From the NCBI GenBank assembly GCA_015066175.1, contig SVOW01000008.1, positions 1-64,000 on the forward strand: a DNA stretch of 64,000 nucleotides. Direction: 5' to 3'. The DNA comes from Oscillospiraceae bacterium (GTDB lineage Bacteria > Bacillota > Clostridia > Oscillospirales > Acutalibacteraceae). The position numbers and the translations under genes are program-made. Shown here piece after piece: positions 17,154-26,882 of this stretch. The notes beneath the pieces are model-generated. The model saw only the letters and a program-made list of their open reading frames with translations, made no database searches and was not told the DNA's origin. Position 1 is the first letter of the stretch; each line of letters starts with the position of its first letter.

Positions 17154-18572
17154 TCAGAAGTGTCCGCCTCTGTTTGCAACTACTATCTTATCAATTTCCT
17201 GATAGATGCGTCCGCAGAATTCAACAAATTTATAGAAGAATCTGTGAAGCACGTTAAGGAAATTATCTTCTTTCTTTTCATCATCATTTTTAATAATGGA
17301 AATTTCGTCAAGAAGCTCACTGTTGTCGCCACGGAAAGTTTTAATTTTCATTGTGTCTTCATAAAACTCAATAGTAGTGTATGTTGTCACATCATTTTCT
17401 TTGAATTCATATGCCACGTGAGGAAGCGGAAGTGTGAATGAATCATGGTCACACACAGCATTTGAGTTGAGATAAATTGTTCCCCTGGGATTTACATAAG
17501 CCTTGCCTGATTCTGCCTTGCCCACAACAGAGCTTTCATACATAAAGTGTGAACGTCCCTGAAGATGGCTATGACCTGTAAGCACAAGGTCTATATCGTA
17601 TGAATCAAAAATGGGAGTGAAAACTGCATTGAGAAGAATGCCTGTTTCAGGGTCAATGTTGCCGTATCCCGGCCCGAAAAGAGCCTGATGCATAACGGCA
17701 ATTCTCCATTTTGCATCTTTATTTTCTTCAACTGCTTTTTTAGCCATTGCCATATGGTCTGCTGCACTTGCAGAAGTTGCATCGAAAACGAGGTAAAGCA
17801 CATCACCATATCTGAAATAGAAATCTCTGTCAAGGCCTGTGAAATATTCACCGTAATATTCATTGGGCATATGTGTGAAATAGTCATATTTCATACCCTT
17901 TTTATCGTGGTTGCCGATTGCAAGAGCCATAGGAAGATTTCTTGTAAGCGACGGCATAAGAAGTGTCTGCCATTCGCTGTCTCCCTGACCTGTTGAAGTG
18001 TTGTCACCGGGTGAAAGGAGGAAAGAAATATCAGGGTTTTTGCTCATTGCTTCTGAAAGCACGCTTTGCCAGGTGTAGCCGTCTTCAGACTGTTTTTCTG
18101 CAGAATCTGTCTGTCCGCCAATCTGGATATCACCAATCACCATCATTTTATATGAGTCTGCGGAGTGAGATCTGTATTCATAACTTTCGCTCCATTCAGT
18201 ACCCGTATACCACTGATAAAAGTAGGTCGTGTTTTCTTCAATACCTGAAATATCAACTCGACAGATAACCTGCTTTTCATTATCTGCAGGCTCAGTGAAA
18301 CCTTCAAAAAGCACATAATCTGCCATATCAGCACTTTTTGCCAATCTTACTTCTGCTTTTGCAGTGTCTTTCGGTGCGTGCCACACAAGACCAAGTTTTG
18401 TTTCATCTGCACCTACGCAAAGCATGGGCAGAGTGTTGCCGTCTTTCAATGAATCGTAAAGGGTGTCCCATTCTTCCTGAGTAAGTTTCTGCGTGCTGTA
18501 AGCCGATGGGCTTATTACAAAAACAGAAAACGTCAGGATAACTGCCAGAATTACTGCGAGAAATTTTTTCAT
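17154..18572 (-). CDS. Secreted purple-acid-phosphatase-like metallophosphoesterase
   Basis: A 472-residue exported enzyme. Signal peptide to about residue 26 (SPSAYS). An N-terminal fibronectin-III-like domain (about 45-130) precedes the calcineurin-type phosphoesterase. Metal-ligand motifs appear in order: VIGDIQIGG, LSPGDNTSTG, AIGNHDKKG, AVMHQALFG and LTGHSHLQGRSH. The C-terminus is an amphipathic aromatic tail (NFLNVLHRFFYKFVEF). It should release phosphate from external phosphomonoesters. The ATG overlaps the stop of the upstream MATE gene as ATGA, so translation is probably coupled. Confidence 0.9.
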   Translation of the reverse strand: MKKFLAVILAVILTFSVFVISPSAYSTQKLTQEEWDTLYDSLKDGNTLPMLCVGADETKLGLVWHAPKDTAKAEVRLAKSADMADYVLFEGFTEPADNEKQVICRVDISGIEENTTYFYQWYTGTEWSESYEYRSHSADSYKMMVIGDIQIGGQTDSAEKQSEDGYTWQSVLSEAMSKNPDISFLLSPGDNTSTGQGDSEWQTLLMPSLTRNLPMALAIGNHDKKGMKYDYFTHMPNEYYGEYFTGLDRDFYFRYGDVLYLVFDATSASAADHMAMAKKAVEENKDAKWRIAVMHQALFGPGYGNIDPETGILLNAVFTPIFDSYDIDLVLTGHSHLQGRSHFMYESSVVGKAESGKAYVNPRGTIYLNSNAVCDHDSFTLPLPHVAYEFKENDVTTYTTIEFYEDTMKIKTFRGDNSELLDEISIIKNDDEKKEDNFLNVLHRFFYKFVEFCGRIYQEIDKIVVANRGGHF

Positions 18573-19900
18573 ACATATCGCTCCTTTTTAAGTATATTTC
18601 TTTTTATTATAAAATAAGCAATAAAAAGTACAAAGAATGTTATTGACCAGGAAACAGGATATGTCATATAAAGATAAGTAAGCGTGGGATTTTTCGGGAA
18701 GAAAACAAACACCCACAAAAGTCTTATACCACAGCTTCCCAGAAGTGTAATAATCATCGGTTCAAAAGATCTCCCCATACCCCTGAGCTGACCTCCGCCC
18801 ACATCCATAAGAGAGCATAACACGTGGAACGGAAGCACTATCGCAAGCCTTTCAGCGCCGATTTTAATAACAGCAGGGTCTGCGGAGAAAATTCCTATAG
18901 CCTGATTCTTGAAAATCACTCCAAAAAGACACAGACCACCACCGATTAAAGCTGAAAGAAGCAGACAGCGCATATAGATTTTTCCTATATTTTCATATTT
19001 TCTTGCACCCATATTCTGGGAAGAGAAAGTCATTGTTGTCTGCGAAATCGCGTTTGTGCAGGTGTACACAATACCTTCCACATTTGATGCCGCAGTAACA
19101 CCTGACATTACAGTAGAGCCGAAAGAATTTACAGTCGACTGAATAATTACATTTGAAAATGAAAACAATGAATTTTGCACACCTGCCGGCACGCCGATAA
19201 GGAGAATTTTTTTCATCTCCCTTGCATTTATGCGGAGTTTGCTGAAATGAAGCCTGCACGCACCGTCAAATTTCAGAAGTCTTATTATAATAAGAACAGC
19301 CGAAATATACTGTGCCACGATTGTAGCAATGGCAACGCCTGCCACATTAAGTTTAAAAACAATAACAAGCACAAGGTTGAGAACTATATTCACAATACCT
19401 GTTGCAGAAAGAATATAAAGGGGCCTTTTTGTATCACCTGTTGAGCGTACAATGGCTGCGCCGAAATTGTAAACCAGAGAAGCAGGTGCACCGAGGAAAT
19501 AAATCTGAAGATATTTTTTTGAAAGCGGAAGCACATCTGCAGGCGAATCCATAAGAATAAGAAGTTTTTCAGCCATACAGAAACCGAAAATGCCCACAGC
19601 CACACCGCTTATCAAGCCGAGAAGAAGTGCTGTGTGAATGCATTTTTCAAGGCGGTTGTCGTCTTCTGCACCGATGTAACGTGCACTCATAACGCCTGAA
19701 CCCATTGCCATTCCAAGAAAAACATTCAGTATAAGGTTGATAAGTGAACTTGTAGCACCCACTGCCGCGAGAGCTTCCGAGCCCGCAAACCTACCCACCA
19801 CAACAATATCTGCTGTGTTATACACCATCTGCAGAAGCCCTGTGAGCATCAGAGGCAGTGAAAAAATAAGTATTTTCTTTAAAAACGGTCCTTTTGTCAT
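18569..19900 (-). CDS. MATE-family multidrug exporter
   Basis: About 443 residues and 12 predicted membrane helices. Family features are DMTKGPFLKKILIFSLPLML, VYNTADIVVVGRFAGSEALAAVGAT and the repeated second half beginning GVPAGVQNSLFSFSN. It should export cationic compounds using Na+ or H+. The first in-frame ATG is 19900, but it has no good RBS. GGGAG lies upstream so that an ATT codon at 19927 (peptide ITTDRYSLDM) would fit the family N-terminus better; the true start is uncertain. It is the first gene of a two-gene unit with the phosphatase. Confidence 0.88.
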   Translation of the reverse strand: MTKGPFLKKILIFSLPLMLTGLLQMVYNTADIVVVGRFAGSEALAAVGATSSLINLILNVFLGMAMGSGVMSARYIGAEDDNRLEKCIHTALLLGLISGVAVGIFGFCMAEKLLILMDSPADVLPLSKKYLQIYFLGAPASLVYNFGAAIVRSTGDTKRPLYILSATGIVNIVLNLVLVIVFKLNVAGVAIATIVAQYISAVLIIIRLLKFDGACRLHFSKLRINAREMKKILLIGVPAGVQNSLFSFSNVIIQSTVNSFGSTVMSGVTAASNVEGIVYTCTNAISQTTMTFSSQNMGARKYENIGKIYMRCLLLSALIGGGLCLFGVIFKNQAIGIFSADPAVIKIGAERLAIVLPFHVLCSLMDVGGGQLRGMGRSFEPMIITLLGSCGIRLLWVFVFFPKNPTLTYLYMTYPVSWSITFFVLFIAYFIIKRNILKKERYV

Positions 19901-20005
19901 ATCAAGAGAATATCTATCCGTGGTAATGCATCTCCCAAAAATTTGATTTGCTGATAAAATTGTAGCACTTTGAAAAAAATAACACAATAGATTTGATAAA
20001 AACTC

Positions 20006-20034
20006 TTGATTATTTTTTCAGAATATGTTATACT
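20006..20034 (+). promoter_or_regulatory. Promoter of the rimP-nusA-infB operon
   Basis: TTGATT (20006-20011) and TATACT (20029-20034), 17-base spacer. Confidence 0.75.
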
Positions 20035-20058
20035 GTGGGCAATGAAAGTATGTTATTG

Positions 20059-20100
20059 ACAAAAGAGTGGGTTCATGCCCGCTCTTTTGTGTTGTTTAGC
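20059..20100 (+). promoter_or_regulatory. rimP leader hairpin (candidate NusA-sensitive attenuator)
   Basis: Stem ACAAAAGAGTGGG (20059-20071) / CCCGCTCTTTTGT (20078-20090), loop TTCATG, one G-U, followed by an interrupted T stretch (GTTGTTTAG). It lies between the promoter and rimP. In Bacillus subtilis the nusA operon is reported to be autoregulated by NusA-stimulated termination in the leader; the similar position and weak U tract suggest the same here. Confidence 0.6.
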
Positions 20101-20119
20101 GTAATTAAGGAGGTTAACG

Positions 20120-20590
20120 ATGGCATCAAAACCAAATGTAGTGAGCATAGTACGCTCAATTGCTCAGCCTGTTGCTGAAAGTCTCGGTCTCAGACTCTGG
20201 GACGTACGTTTTGTAAAAGAAGGCGCTTCATGGTATTTAAGAGTTTTCATTGATAAAGACGGCGGCATTGATATCAATGACTGCGTTGATATGACCCACG
20301 CTCTTAACGGACCTTTGGATGAAGCAGACCCTATTGAAGTAAGCTATTGTCTTGAAGTAAGCTCTCCCGGCATTGAAAGAGACCTTACACGAGATGAACA
20401 TTTCGAGGCGATGATTGGCAGAAAAATTAAACTCCGTCTTATCCGCCCCGATGAAAACAAGCAGAGAGAATTTGCAGGCACACTTGTGGGTTATGAAGAC
20501 GGCAACATCACTGTCAACATTAACGAAGAAGAAAGAGTGTTTGTGAAAAAAGAAACCGCCTGGGTAAAACTTGACGATTTCAATAATTAA
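20120..20590 (+). CDS. rimP: Ribosome maturation factor RimP
   Basis: A 156-residue cytoplasmic protein needed for 30S subunit maturation. The N-terminal domain contains LRLWDVRFVKEGASWYLRVF and the conserved ISSPGIER-like motif appears as EVSSPGIERDL. The C-terminal Sm-like domain follows (AGTLVGYEDGNITV). RBS AAGGAGG precedes ATG 20120. First gene of the operon. Confidence 0.96.
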   Translation: MASKPNVVSIVRSIAQPVAESLGLRLWDVRFVKEGASWYLRVFIDKDGGIDINDCVDMTHALNGPLDEADPIEVSYCLEVSSPGIERDLTRDEHFEAMIGRKIKLRLIRPDENKQREFAGTLVGYEDGNITVNINEEERVFVKKETAWVKLDDFNN

Positions 20591-20636
20591 TGTGTTAAAA
20601 ATTAAAGTTTAAATATTGAAAGGATTGGTTGGAAAA

Positions 20637-21704
20637 ATGAATAAGGAATTTTTTGAAGCAGTAAGAATGCTTGAGAAGGAAAAAGGTGTACCTGCAGCTC
20701 TTCTTTGCGAGAGAATCCAGCAGGCTCTTATCGTAGCACTCAGAAACGATTATAACAAAAAAGAAGTTGTATTCTGCGAAATTGATGCAGAAAAAGAATC
20801 AATGCGCGTATGGCTCAGAAAAAATGTTGTTGAAGAAATCGAAGATGAAGATACAGACATTTTAGTTGAAGACGCACAGAAATATCAGTCAACTGCAAAA
20901 GCAGGCGACATCATTGAAATTGAAATGGCATCAAGAGAATTCAGCCGTGTTGCTGCTCAGACTGCAAAGCACGTTATCCGTCAGGGTATCCGCGAGGCAG
21001 AAAGAGGACAGGTAATGGAAGAATTCCAGAAACGTTATCAGGAGCTTATCACTGCAACTGTTCACAGAGTTGACCCTGTTAACGGCAACGTAATTCTCGA
21101 CATCGGCAAAGGTGATGCAATCCTCCCCAAAGCAGAACAGGTTCCCGGCGAAGTTATCAAAGAAGGCGACCTTATCAAAGTTTTCGTTGTTGATATCAGA
21201 ACAGGCGAAAAGAACGGTCCCAGAATTATGATTTCAAGAACACATCCCGGTCTTGTTAAACGTCTTTTTGAAACAGAAGTTCCTGAAATTTATGACGGTG
21301 CAGTTGAAATCAAAGCTGTTTCACGTGAGGCAGGTTCACGTACAAAAATCGCAGTTGCTGCAACACAGGACGAAAACATCGATCCCGTTGGCGCATGTAT
21401 CGGCCAGAGAGGTGCTCGTGTTGAAAAAATTGTTGAGCTTCTCGGTGGCGAAAAAATCGATATCGTAAAATATTCAGAAGACCCGAAACTCTTCATCAGT
21501 GCTGCTCTTGCTCCCGCAGACGTGCTCAGCGTTGAAATTGACCCCACAGCAACAAATGCCTGCCACGTAACAGTGCCGGATGACCAGCTTTCACTTGCAA
21601 TCGGCAACAAAGGTCAGAATGCAAGACTTGCTGCAAAACTTACAGGCTGGAAAATCGACATTCAGCCCGAAAGCGGATTTTTCAAAACATCTGACACACA
21701 ATAA
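20637..21704 (+). CDS. nusA: Transcription termination/antitermination factor NusA
   Basis: A 355-residue RNA polymerase-binding factor controlling pausing, termination and antitermination. N-terminal domain (NKEFFEAVRMLEKEKGV), S1 domain (about 135-200, TVHRVDPVNGNVILDIGKG), then two KH domains marked by GACIGQRGARVEKI and LAIGNKGQNARLAAKL. It lacks the acidic repeats of E. coli NusA, as is usual in Firmicutes. Start ATG 20637 gives the canonical N-terminus. Confidence 0.97.
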   Translation: MNKEFFEAVRMLEKEKGVPAALLCERIQQALIVALRNDYNKKEVVFCEIDAEKESMRVWLRKNVVEEIEDEDTDILVEDAQKYQSTAKAGDIIEIEMASREFSRVAAQTAKHVIRQGIREAERGQVMEEFQKRYQELITATVHRVDPVNGNVILDIGKGDAILPKAEQVPGEVIKEGDLIKVFVVDIRTGEKNGPRIMISRTHPGLVKRLFETEVPEIYDGAVEIKAVSREAGSRTKIAVAATQDENIDPVGACIGQRGARVEKIVELLGGEKIDIVKYSEDPKLFISAALAPADVLSVEIDPTATNACHVTVPDDQLSLAIGNKGQNARLAAKLTGWKIDIQPESGFFKTSDTQ

Positions 21705-21726
21705 TTCACAGTAAGGAGTGCAACTT

Positions 21727-22002
21727 ATGCCGGTAACAAAAAAAGTGCCTATGCGCCAATGTGTCGGTTGCAAACAGCTTAAAGCTAAAAAAGAACTGGT
21801 AAGGGTTGTTAAAAATTCAGAAGGAGAAATCTCCATCGACCTTACAGGCAAAAAGAACGGCAAAGGCGCATATGTCTGCCACGACATTGAATGTTTCAAA
21901 TTAGCGAGAAAAGCAAAAAGTTTTGAGAGGTCACTCTCATGCAGCATTCCGTCAGAAATTTTTGACGCAATGGAGGCTGAACTCAATGCAGACGGACAGT
22001 AG
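21727..22002 (+). CDS. rnpM: YlxR/RnpM family RNA-binding protein
   Basis: A 91-residue DUF448 protein. The family motif RQCVGCKQLKAKKELVRV and the zinc- or RNA-site segment GAYVCHDIECF are visible. In Bacillus subtilis YlxR (RnpM) binds RNase P RNA and modulates its activity. ATG 21727 follows AAGGAG by eight bases. The gene overlaps the next by 17 bases. Confidence 0.92.
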   Translation: MPVTKKVPMRQCVGCKQLKAKKELVRVVKNSEGEISIDLTGKKNGKGAYVCHDIECFKLARKAKSFERSLSCSIPSEIFDAMEAELNADGQ

Positions 22003-22309
22003 ATTTTTTAATCTTTTAGGTCTTGCAAGACGTGCAGGAAAAATAAGCTGGGGCCACGACACTGCCCTCTTTGCAATCAAATCAGGAAAAGCAAAGCTTT
22101 GTATTCTTGCCTCAGACGTGTCCGAAAGGCTTAAAAATGAATTTTCCCGCGAATGTACTTACAACGGCAGAAATATACAAATTATTGAACTTGAAAAAAC
22201 AATGGAAGATATGAACTTGGTCATCGGCGTGAAAACAGGTGTTATGACAGTCGACGATGACGGATTCGTAAATAGCCTCAAAAAATATATCTTAATTAAC
22301 GGGAGGTAA
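21986..22309 (+). CDS. ylxQ: L7Ae-family ribosomal protein (YlxQ)
   Basis: A 107-residue L7Ae/L30e-fold RNA-binding protein: [19 protein letters not shown], then [17 protein letters not shown] and a final strand [11 protein letters not shown]. It probably binds kink-turn RNA in ribosomes or RNase P. ATG 21986 has GGAGG nine bases upstream inside ylxR. Confidence 0.9.
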   Translation: MQTDSRFFNLLGLARRAGKISWGHDTALFAIKSGKAKLCILASDVSERLKNEFSRECTYNGRNIQIIELEKTMEDMNLVIGVKTGVMTVDDDGFVNSLKKYILINGR

Positions 22310-22314
22310 TCAAT

Positions 22315-24690
22315 TTGGCAGAGAAGAAATATAAAGTTGCCGATTTAGCAAAAGATTTCGGCAAACAGAATAAAGAAATTATTGAACTTCTTGCAGAAGG
22401 CAGCGACGAGCCCAAGAAAAAGGCAACCACAGCTCTTGAAAGCAAAGACCTTGACCTTTTCTTCAATAAAATCACAGAGAAAAATCAGGTTGAAAACTTT
22501 GACAGATACTTTGCCCTTGCTGCTGAAGCACCTAAAAAAGAAGTTGTTGCAGAAAAAGAAGAAGTAAAAGCTGAAAAACCTGCAGCTGAAGCAAAAGATA
22601 AAAAAGACGAAAACAAACCTGCACAGAAAAAATCTGCTCCTCAGGCTCAGCAGCCTGCTCAGAAGAAAAAAGAAAAGCAGGATAAACCCATGCAGTCAAG
22701 AACAAAGGGTGAAGCAAGAACAATCAACACCCGTGCAGAAGAAGTTGAACTTGACAAATATAACGAAAGATACGAAAACATCGCTCCTGCTGACAGACAT
22801 CGTTCAGATTCAGTTTCAAACAAGCAAAAGCTGAAACAAAAATCACAGCAGTACCGCAAACAGCAGGGCATGCGCTCAAAGAAAAAGGAAACTGAAAAAG
22901 AAAGAATGGCACGTCTTGAAGCAGAAAGAGCAAAGAGACCTCAGCTTGTTATCAAAGTGCCTGAAGAAATCGTTGTTTCAGACCTTGCTGCCCTCCTTAA
23001 AGTTACAGGCGCAGAAGTTGTTAAAAAACTGTTCCAGTTTGGTATGATGGTTAACCTTAACCAGACCATTGACTTTGACACAGCAGAAATTATCGCAACA
23101 GAGCTTGGCGCAAAGGTTGAAAAAGAAGTTGTTGTTACAATCGAAGAAAGAATCATTGACGACAGTGATGATGACGAAACAACACTTGAGCCCCGTTGCC
23201 CCGTTGTTGTTGTTATGGGCCACGTTGACCATGGTAAAACTTCAATCCTTGACGCTATCAGAAACACATCTGTTACTGCAGGTGAAGCAGGCGGTATCAC
23301 ACAGCACATCGGTGCATATATGGTAAATGTAGGCGGAGAAAAAATCACATTCCTTGATACTCCCGGCCATGCTGCTTTCACATCAATGCGTGCTCGTGGT
23401 GCAAAGGCAACAGATATTGCAGTGCTTGTTGTTGCTGCTGACGACGGTATCATGCCCCAGACAGTTGAAGCAATCAACCACGCAAAGGCAGCAGATGTTT
23501 CAATTATCGTTGCAATCAACAAAATGGACAGACCGGGTGCAAATCCTGACAGAATTATGCAGCAGCTTACAGAATATGAAATCATCCCTGAAGAATGGGG
23601 CGGTGACACAATCTGCGTGCCTGTTTCTGCAAAAATGCACCAGAATATAGATAAGCTCCTTGAATCAATTCTTCTTATTGCAGAAATGAAAGAGCTTAAA
23701 GCAAACCCCAACAGAGCAGCAAAAGGTGTTGTTATTGAAGCAAGACTTGATAAGGGCAGAGGCCCCGTTGCAACACTTCTTGTGCAGAAAGGTACTCTGC
23801 GTGAAGGCGATGTTATCGTTGCAGGCACAGCAGTCGGCCGCGTAAGAGTTATGCAGAATGAAAACGGCAAAAAGCTCAAAAAAGCAGGTCCTTCAGTGCC
23901 TGTTGAAATCACAGGCCTTGTTGAAGTGCCTCAGGCAGGCGACACATTCGACGCAGTAAGCGATGAAAAGCTTGCACGTGCTCTTGTTGAACAGCGTAAA
24001 GATGAAATCAAAGAAGCTAAATGGGGTTCAGTTCAGAAAGTTACTCTTGATAACCTCTTTGATTCAATTCAGCAGGGTTCAATGAAAGAACTTAACATTA
24101 TCGTCAAAGCTGACGTGCAGGGCTCTGCGGAAGCAGTTAAGCAGAACCTTGAAAAACTTTCAAACGAAGAAGTACGTGTACGCGTTATCCACAACGGCGT
24201 TGGTGCAGTCAACGAATCAGACGTTATGCTGGCACAGGCATCAGGCGCACTTATCGTAGGCTTTAACGTAAGACCTGACGCAGTTGCAAAATCAAATGCA
24301 GAACGTGACGGCGTTGAAATCAGAACTTACAGAATCATTTACGATTGCATCGAAGAAATTGAATCAGCTATGAAAGGTATGCTTGATGCAAAAACAAGAG
24401 AAGTTATTGTTGGTAGTGTTGAAGTCAGAAACGTTATCAAAATTTCTTCTGTTGGTAATATTGCAGGTAGCTACGTTCAGGACGGTAAAATCCACAGAGG
24501 CGACAAGATCCGTGTTATCCGCGATGGTGTTGTGATTGCTGATGATGAAATTGCATCACTCCGCCGTGAAAAAGACGACGTTAAAGAAGTTAACTCAGGC
24601 TATGAATGCGGTATCGGTCTTGGCAAATACGGCGATATCAAAGTTGGCGACATCTTTGAAGTTTATGTTATAGAGGAGTACAGAGATTAA
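22315..24690 (+). CDS. infB: Translation initiation factor IF-2
   Basis: A 791-residue GTPase that brings initiator tRNA to the 30S subunit. An N-terminal IF2_N region ([18 protein letters not shown]) is followed by a Lys/Glu/Ala/Gln-rich linker (about 75-200). The G domain begins near 290 with [16 protein letters not shown] (G1), [15 protein letters not shown] (G3) and NKMD (G4). Domains II-IV follow, ending [17 protein letters not shown] start at 22315 with GGAGG upstream. Confidence 0.97.
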   Translation: MAEKKYKVADLAKDFGKQNKEIIELLAEGSDEPKKKATTALESKDLDLFFNKITEKNQVENFDRYFALAAEAPKKEVVAEKEEVKAEKPAAEAKDKKDENKPAQKKSAPQAQQPAQKKKEKQDKPMQSRTKGEARTINTRAEEVELDKYNERYENIAPADRHRSDSVSNKQKLKQKSQQYRKQQGMRSKKKETEKERMARLEAERAKRPQLVIKVPEEIVVSDLAALLKVTGAEVVKKLFQFGMMVNLNQTIDFDTAEIIATELGAKVEKEVVVTIEERIIDDSDDDETTLEPRCPVVVVMGHVDHGKTSILDAIRNTSVTAGEAGGITQHIGAYMVNVGGEKITFLDTPGHAAFTSMRARGAKATDIAVLVVAADDGIMPQTVEAINHAKAADVSIIVAINKMDRPGANPDRIMQQLTEYEIIPEEWGGDTICVPVSAKMHQNIDKLLESILLIAEMKELKANPNRAAKGVVIEARLDKGRGPVATLLVQKGTLREGDVIVAGTAVGRVRVMQNENGKKLKKAGPSVPVEITGLVEVPQAGDTFDAVSDEKLARALVEQRKDEIKEAKWGSVQKVTLDNLFDSIQQGSMKELNIIVKADVQGSAEAVKQNLEKLSNEEVRVRVIHNGVGAVNESDVMLAQASGALIVGFNVRPDAVAKSNAERDGVEIRTYRIIYDCIEEIESAMKGMLDAKTREVIVGSVEVRNVIKISSVGNIAGSYVQDGKIHRGDKIRVIRDGVVIADDEIASLRREKDDVKEVNSGYECGIGLGKYGDIKVGDIFEVYVIEEYRD

Positions 24691-25049
24691 TGGCAGGACA
24701 CAGAGCCCAGAGAGTATCAGAAGATATCAAAAGGGAAATAGTTGCAATTATCCGTGAACTTAAAGACCCTCGTGTCAGCGGAAAAATGCTGACAGTTGTA
24801 AGAGTTGACGTAAGCAATGACGCTTCTTTCGCAAAAGTTTACGTCAGCGCTCTTGAAGGCATTGAAACAGCGCAGAATGCTGTTAAAGGCCTTAATGGTG
24901 CTGCAGGCTTAGTCAGAGGCGAAGTTACAAGAAGATTAAGGCTTCGCAAAAGTCCTGAACTTAAATTTGTAGCTGATGATTCCGTAGAACACGGAATGAA
25001 AATTTTCAAAATGCTTGATGATATAAAGGTGGAAAGTAATGAAGATTGA
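24690..25049 (+). CDS. rbfA: Ribosome-binding factor A
   Basis: A 119-residue KH-like 30S maturation factor acting on the 5' helix of 16S rRNA. Motifs RVSEDIKREIVAIIRELKDPR and VSNDASFAKVYVSAL are diagnostic. Its ATG shares one base with the infB stop (TAATG), and its end overlaps nrnA by 11 bases, so translation is coupled. Confidence 0.96.
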   Translation: MAGHRAQRVSEDIKREIVAIIRELKDPRVSGKMLTVVRVDVSNDASFAKVYVSALEGIETAQNAVKGLNGAAGLVRGEVTRRLRLRKSPELKFVADDSVEHGMKIFKMLDDIKVESNED

Positions 25050-25989
25050 TGTTAAGAAAACGGCACAACTTCTTGAAAATCACAACAATATAATCATTCT
25101 TGTTCATTCAAATCCTGACGGTGACACTTTAGGATGCGGCTACGCATTGCTCAGAGCTTTGAGAAAGCTTGGCAAAAAAGCAGAAGTGCTGCGTCCTGAA
25201 AACGTCAGCAAAAAATACAATTATCTTTTTGATGACCTTGGCAAGGAAGATTTTACACCTGAATACGTTGTATCTGTTGATGTTGCTGACATAAAGCTTC
25301 TTGAAAAAGATGCACGTGAAAAATACGGCGATAAAATCAACCTTGCAATTGACCATCACCCCTCAAACTGCGTTGAAAGCGAATATCTTCTGCTCGAAGA
25401 TACTGCTGCTGCAGCCTGCGAAATCATTTACAAGGTAATTGACGAAATGAATGTGGCTTTCGACAAGAAGATTGCCGATTGCCTTTACACAGGCATCACG
25501 ACCGACACAGGCTGTTTCAGATATTCAAACACAACTTCACAGACATATATGATGGCTGCAAAGCTTGTGGAGCACGGTGCAGACGGTCCGCTGATAAACA
25601 GAATTATGTTTGAAACAAAAACAAAGTCATACGTCATTCTTGAAAAGCTTGTAATGGACACACTTGAAATGCACTTTGACGGCAGATGTGCTTTGGTGCA
25701 TCTTGATTATGATATGTATGAAAAAAGCGGCTCAGATGAATCTGAAACAGACCCCATTGCATCAAAAACAAGGCAGATTGAAGGCGTTTGCGTGGGAATT
25801 TTTCTGCGTGAAAAAGAAGATGGCTCTTTCAAGATTTCTTTGAGGACTCTTGAAGAAGTGAATGCTTCTGAAGTCTGCAGAAAGCTTGACGGCGGCGGTC
25901 ACGCAAGGGCAGCAGGCTGTCAGTGCGACGGACCTTTTGAAAACGCAAAAGAAAAAATCCTTGCAGCAGTTGGGGAGTATCTTAAATGA
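25039..25989 (+). CDS. nrnA: DHH-family oligoribonuclease/pAp phosphatase NrnA
   Basis: A 316-residue phosphoesterase degrading nanoRNAs and 3'-phosphoadenosine 5'-phosphate. Manganese motifs: HSNPDGDTLG near residue 23, VDVAD near 77, AIDHHPSN near 105 and GITTDTGCFRYSN near 152. The DHHA1 domain ends with GGGHARAAGCQCDG. Sits between rbfA and truB as in many Firmicutes; it overlaps truB by ATGA. Confidence 0.95.
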   Translation: MKIDVKKTAQLLENHNNIIILVHSNPDGDTLGCGYALLRALRKLGKKAEVLRPENVSKKYNYLFDDLGKEDFTPEYVVSVDVADIKLLEKDAREKYGDKINLAIDHHPSNCVESEYLLLEDTAAAACEIIYKVIDEMNVAFDKKIADCLYTGITTDTGCFRYSNTTSQTYMMAAKLVEHGADGPLINRIMFETKTKSYVILEKLVMDTLEMHFDGRCALVHLDYDMYEKSGSDESETDPIASKTRQIEGVCVGIFLREKEDGSFKISLRTLEEVNASEVCRKLDGGGHARAAGCQCDGPFENAKEKILAAVGEYLK

Positions 25990-26882
25990 CAGGTTTTATT
26001 TGCTTTGACAAAGCAGAAAATATAACATCATTTTTTGCAGTGAAAAAACTTTCGCGACTTCTTGGCGAGAAAAAAGCAGGTCATACAGGTACACTCGACC
26101 CTATGGCAACAGGCGTTATGACTGTGGCTTTAGGTGGTGCAACAAGGTTTATTGAACTGATGCCAAGCCACGAAAAAGCATACACAGCAGTAATCAAATT
26201 CGGCATTTCAACTGACACACTTGATATTACGGGAAACGTACTTGAAACAAGCGACAAGAAAGTCAGCCGTGAAGAATTTGAAAATGTACTTGAAAATTTC
26301 CGCGGTGATATTATGCAGGTGCCTCCCATGTATTCTGCAATCAAAAAAGACGGTGTAAGGCTTTATGACCTTGCAAGAAAAGGTATTGAAGTTGAACGTG
26401 AAGAGCGTAAAGTTACTATAAAAAAACTTGAACTTATTTCCTTCAATGAAAACGAAAACGAGTTTACAATTGACGTTTTATGTTCAGGCGGCACATACAT
26501 ACGTTCTTTGTGCAGTGATATCGGCGAAAAATTAGGTGTCCCCTGCACTATGAAGTCTTTGAGAAGAACAATGGCAAATAACATTGACATTTCAAAATGT
26601 CTTACTCTCAGCGAGATTGAAAAGCTTTGCGAAGAAGGCAGAGAAAAAGAAATTATCACTGCTGTTGACGAAGCTTTGTGTATTTATGAAAAAATTAACG
26701 TCAGTGCAAAACAGGCTGTCCGTTTTAAAAACGGCGGAGAGCTTGACGCAGACAGAATAAAATATAATTTCAACGAAAGTTTTTACAGAGTTTATTCTCC
26801 TGAAAACTTATTTTTAGGAATAGGTGAATATGTTCAGGCGGAAAATTCATTAAAAGTTAAGCGGGTTTACAATGAAATATAA
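25986..26882 (+). CDS. truB: tRNA pseudouridine-55 synthase
   Basis: A 298-residue enzyme modifying U55 in the T loop of tRNAs. Catalytic aspartate in KAGHTGTLDPMATGVM; other motifs are YTAVIKFGISTDTLD, QVPPMYSAIKKDG and CSGGTYIRSLCSDIG. It begins at the ATGA overlap with nrnA and overlaps ribF by 11 bases. Confidence 0.96.
   Translation: MTGFICFDKAENITSFFAVKKLSRLLGEKKAGHTGTLDPMATGVMTVALGGATRFIELMPSHEKAYTAVIKFGISTDTLDITGNVLETSDKKVSREEFENVLENFRGDIMQVPPMYSAIKKDGVRLYDLARKGIEVEREERKVTIKKLELISFNENENEFTIDVLCSGGTYIRSLCSDIGEKLGVPCTMKSLRRTMANNIDISKCLTLSEIEKLCEEGREKEIITAVDEALCIYEKINVSAKQAVRFKNGGELDADRIKYNFNESFYRVYSPENLFLGIGEYVQAENSLKVKRVYNEI

Noticed and set aside
23069-23912. Long frames opposite or shifted within infB (85-323 codons)
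   Set aside because: They are shadow frames of a conserved GTPase gene with strong codon bias.
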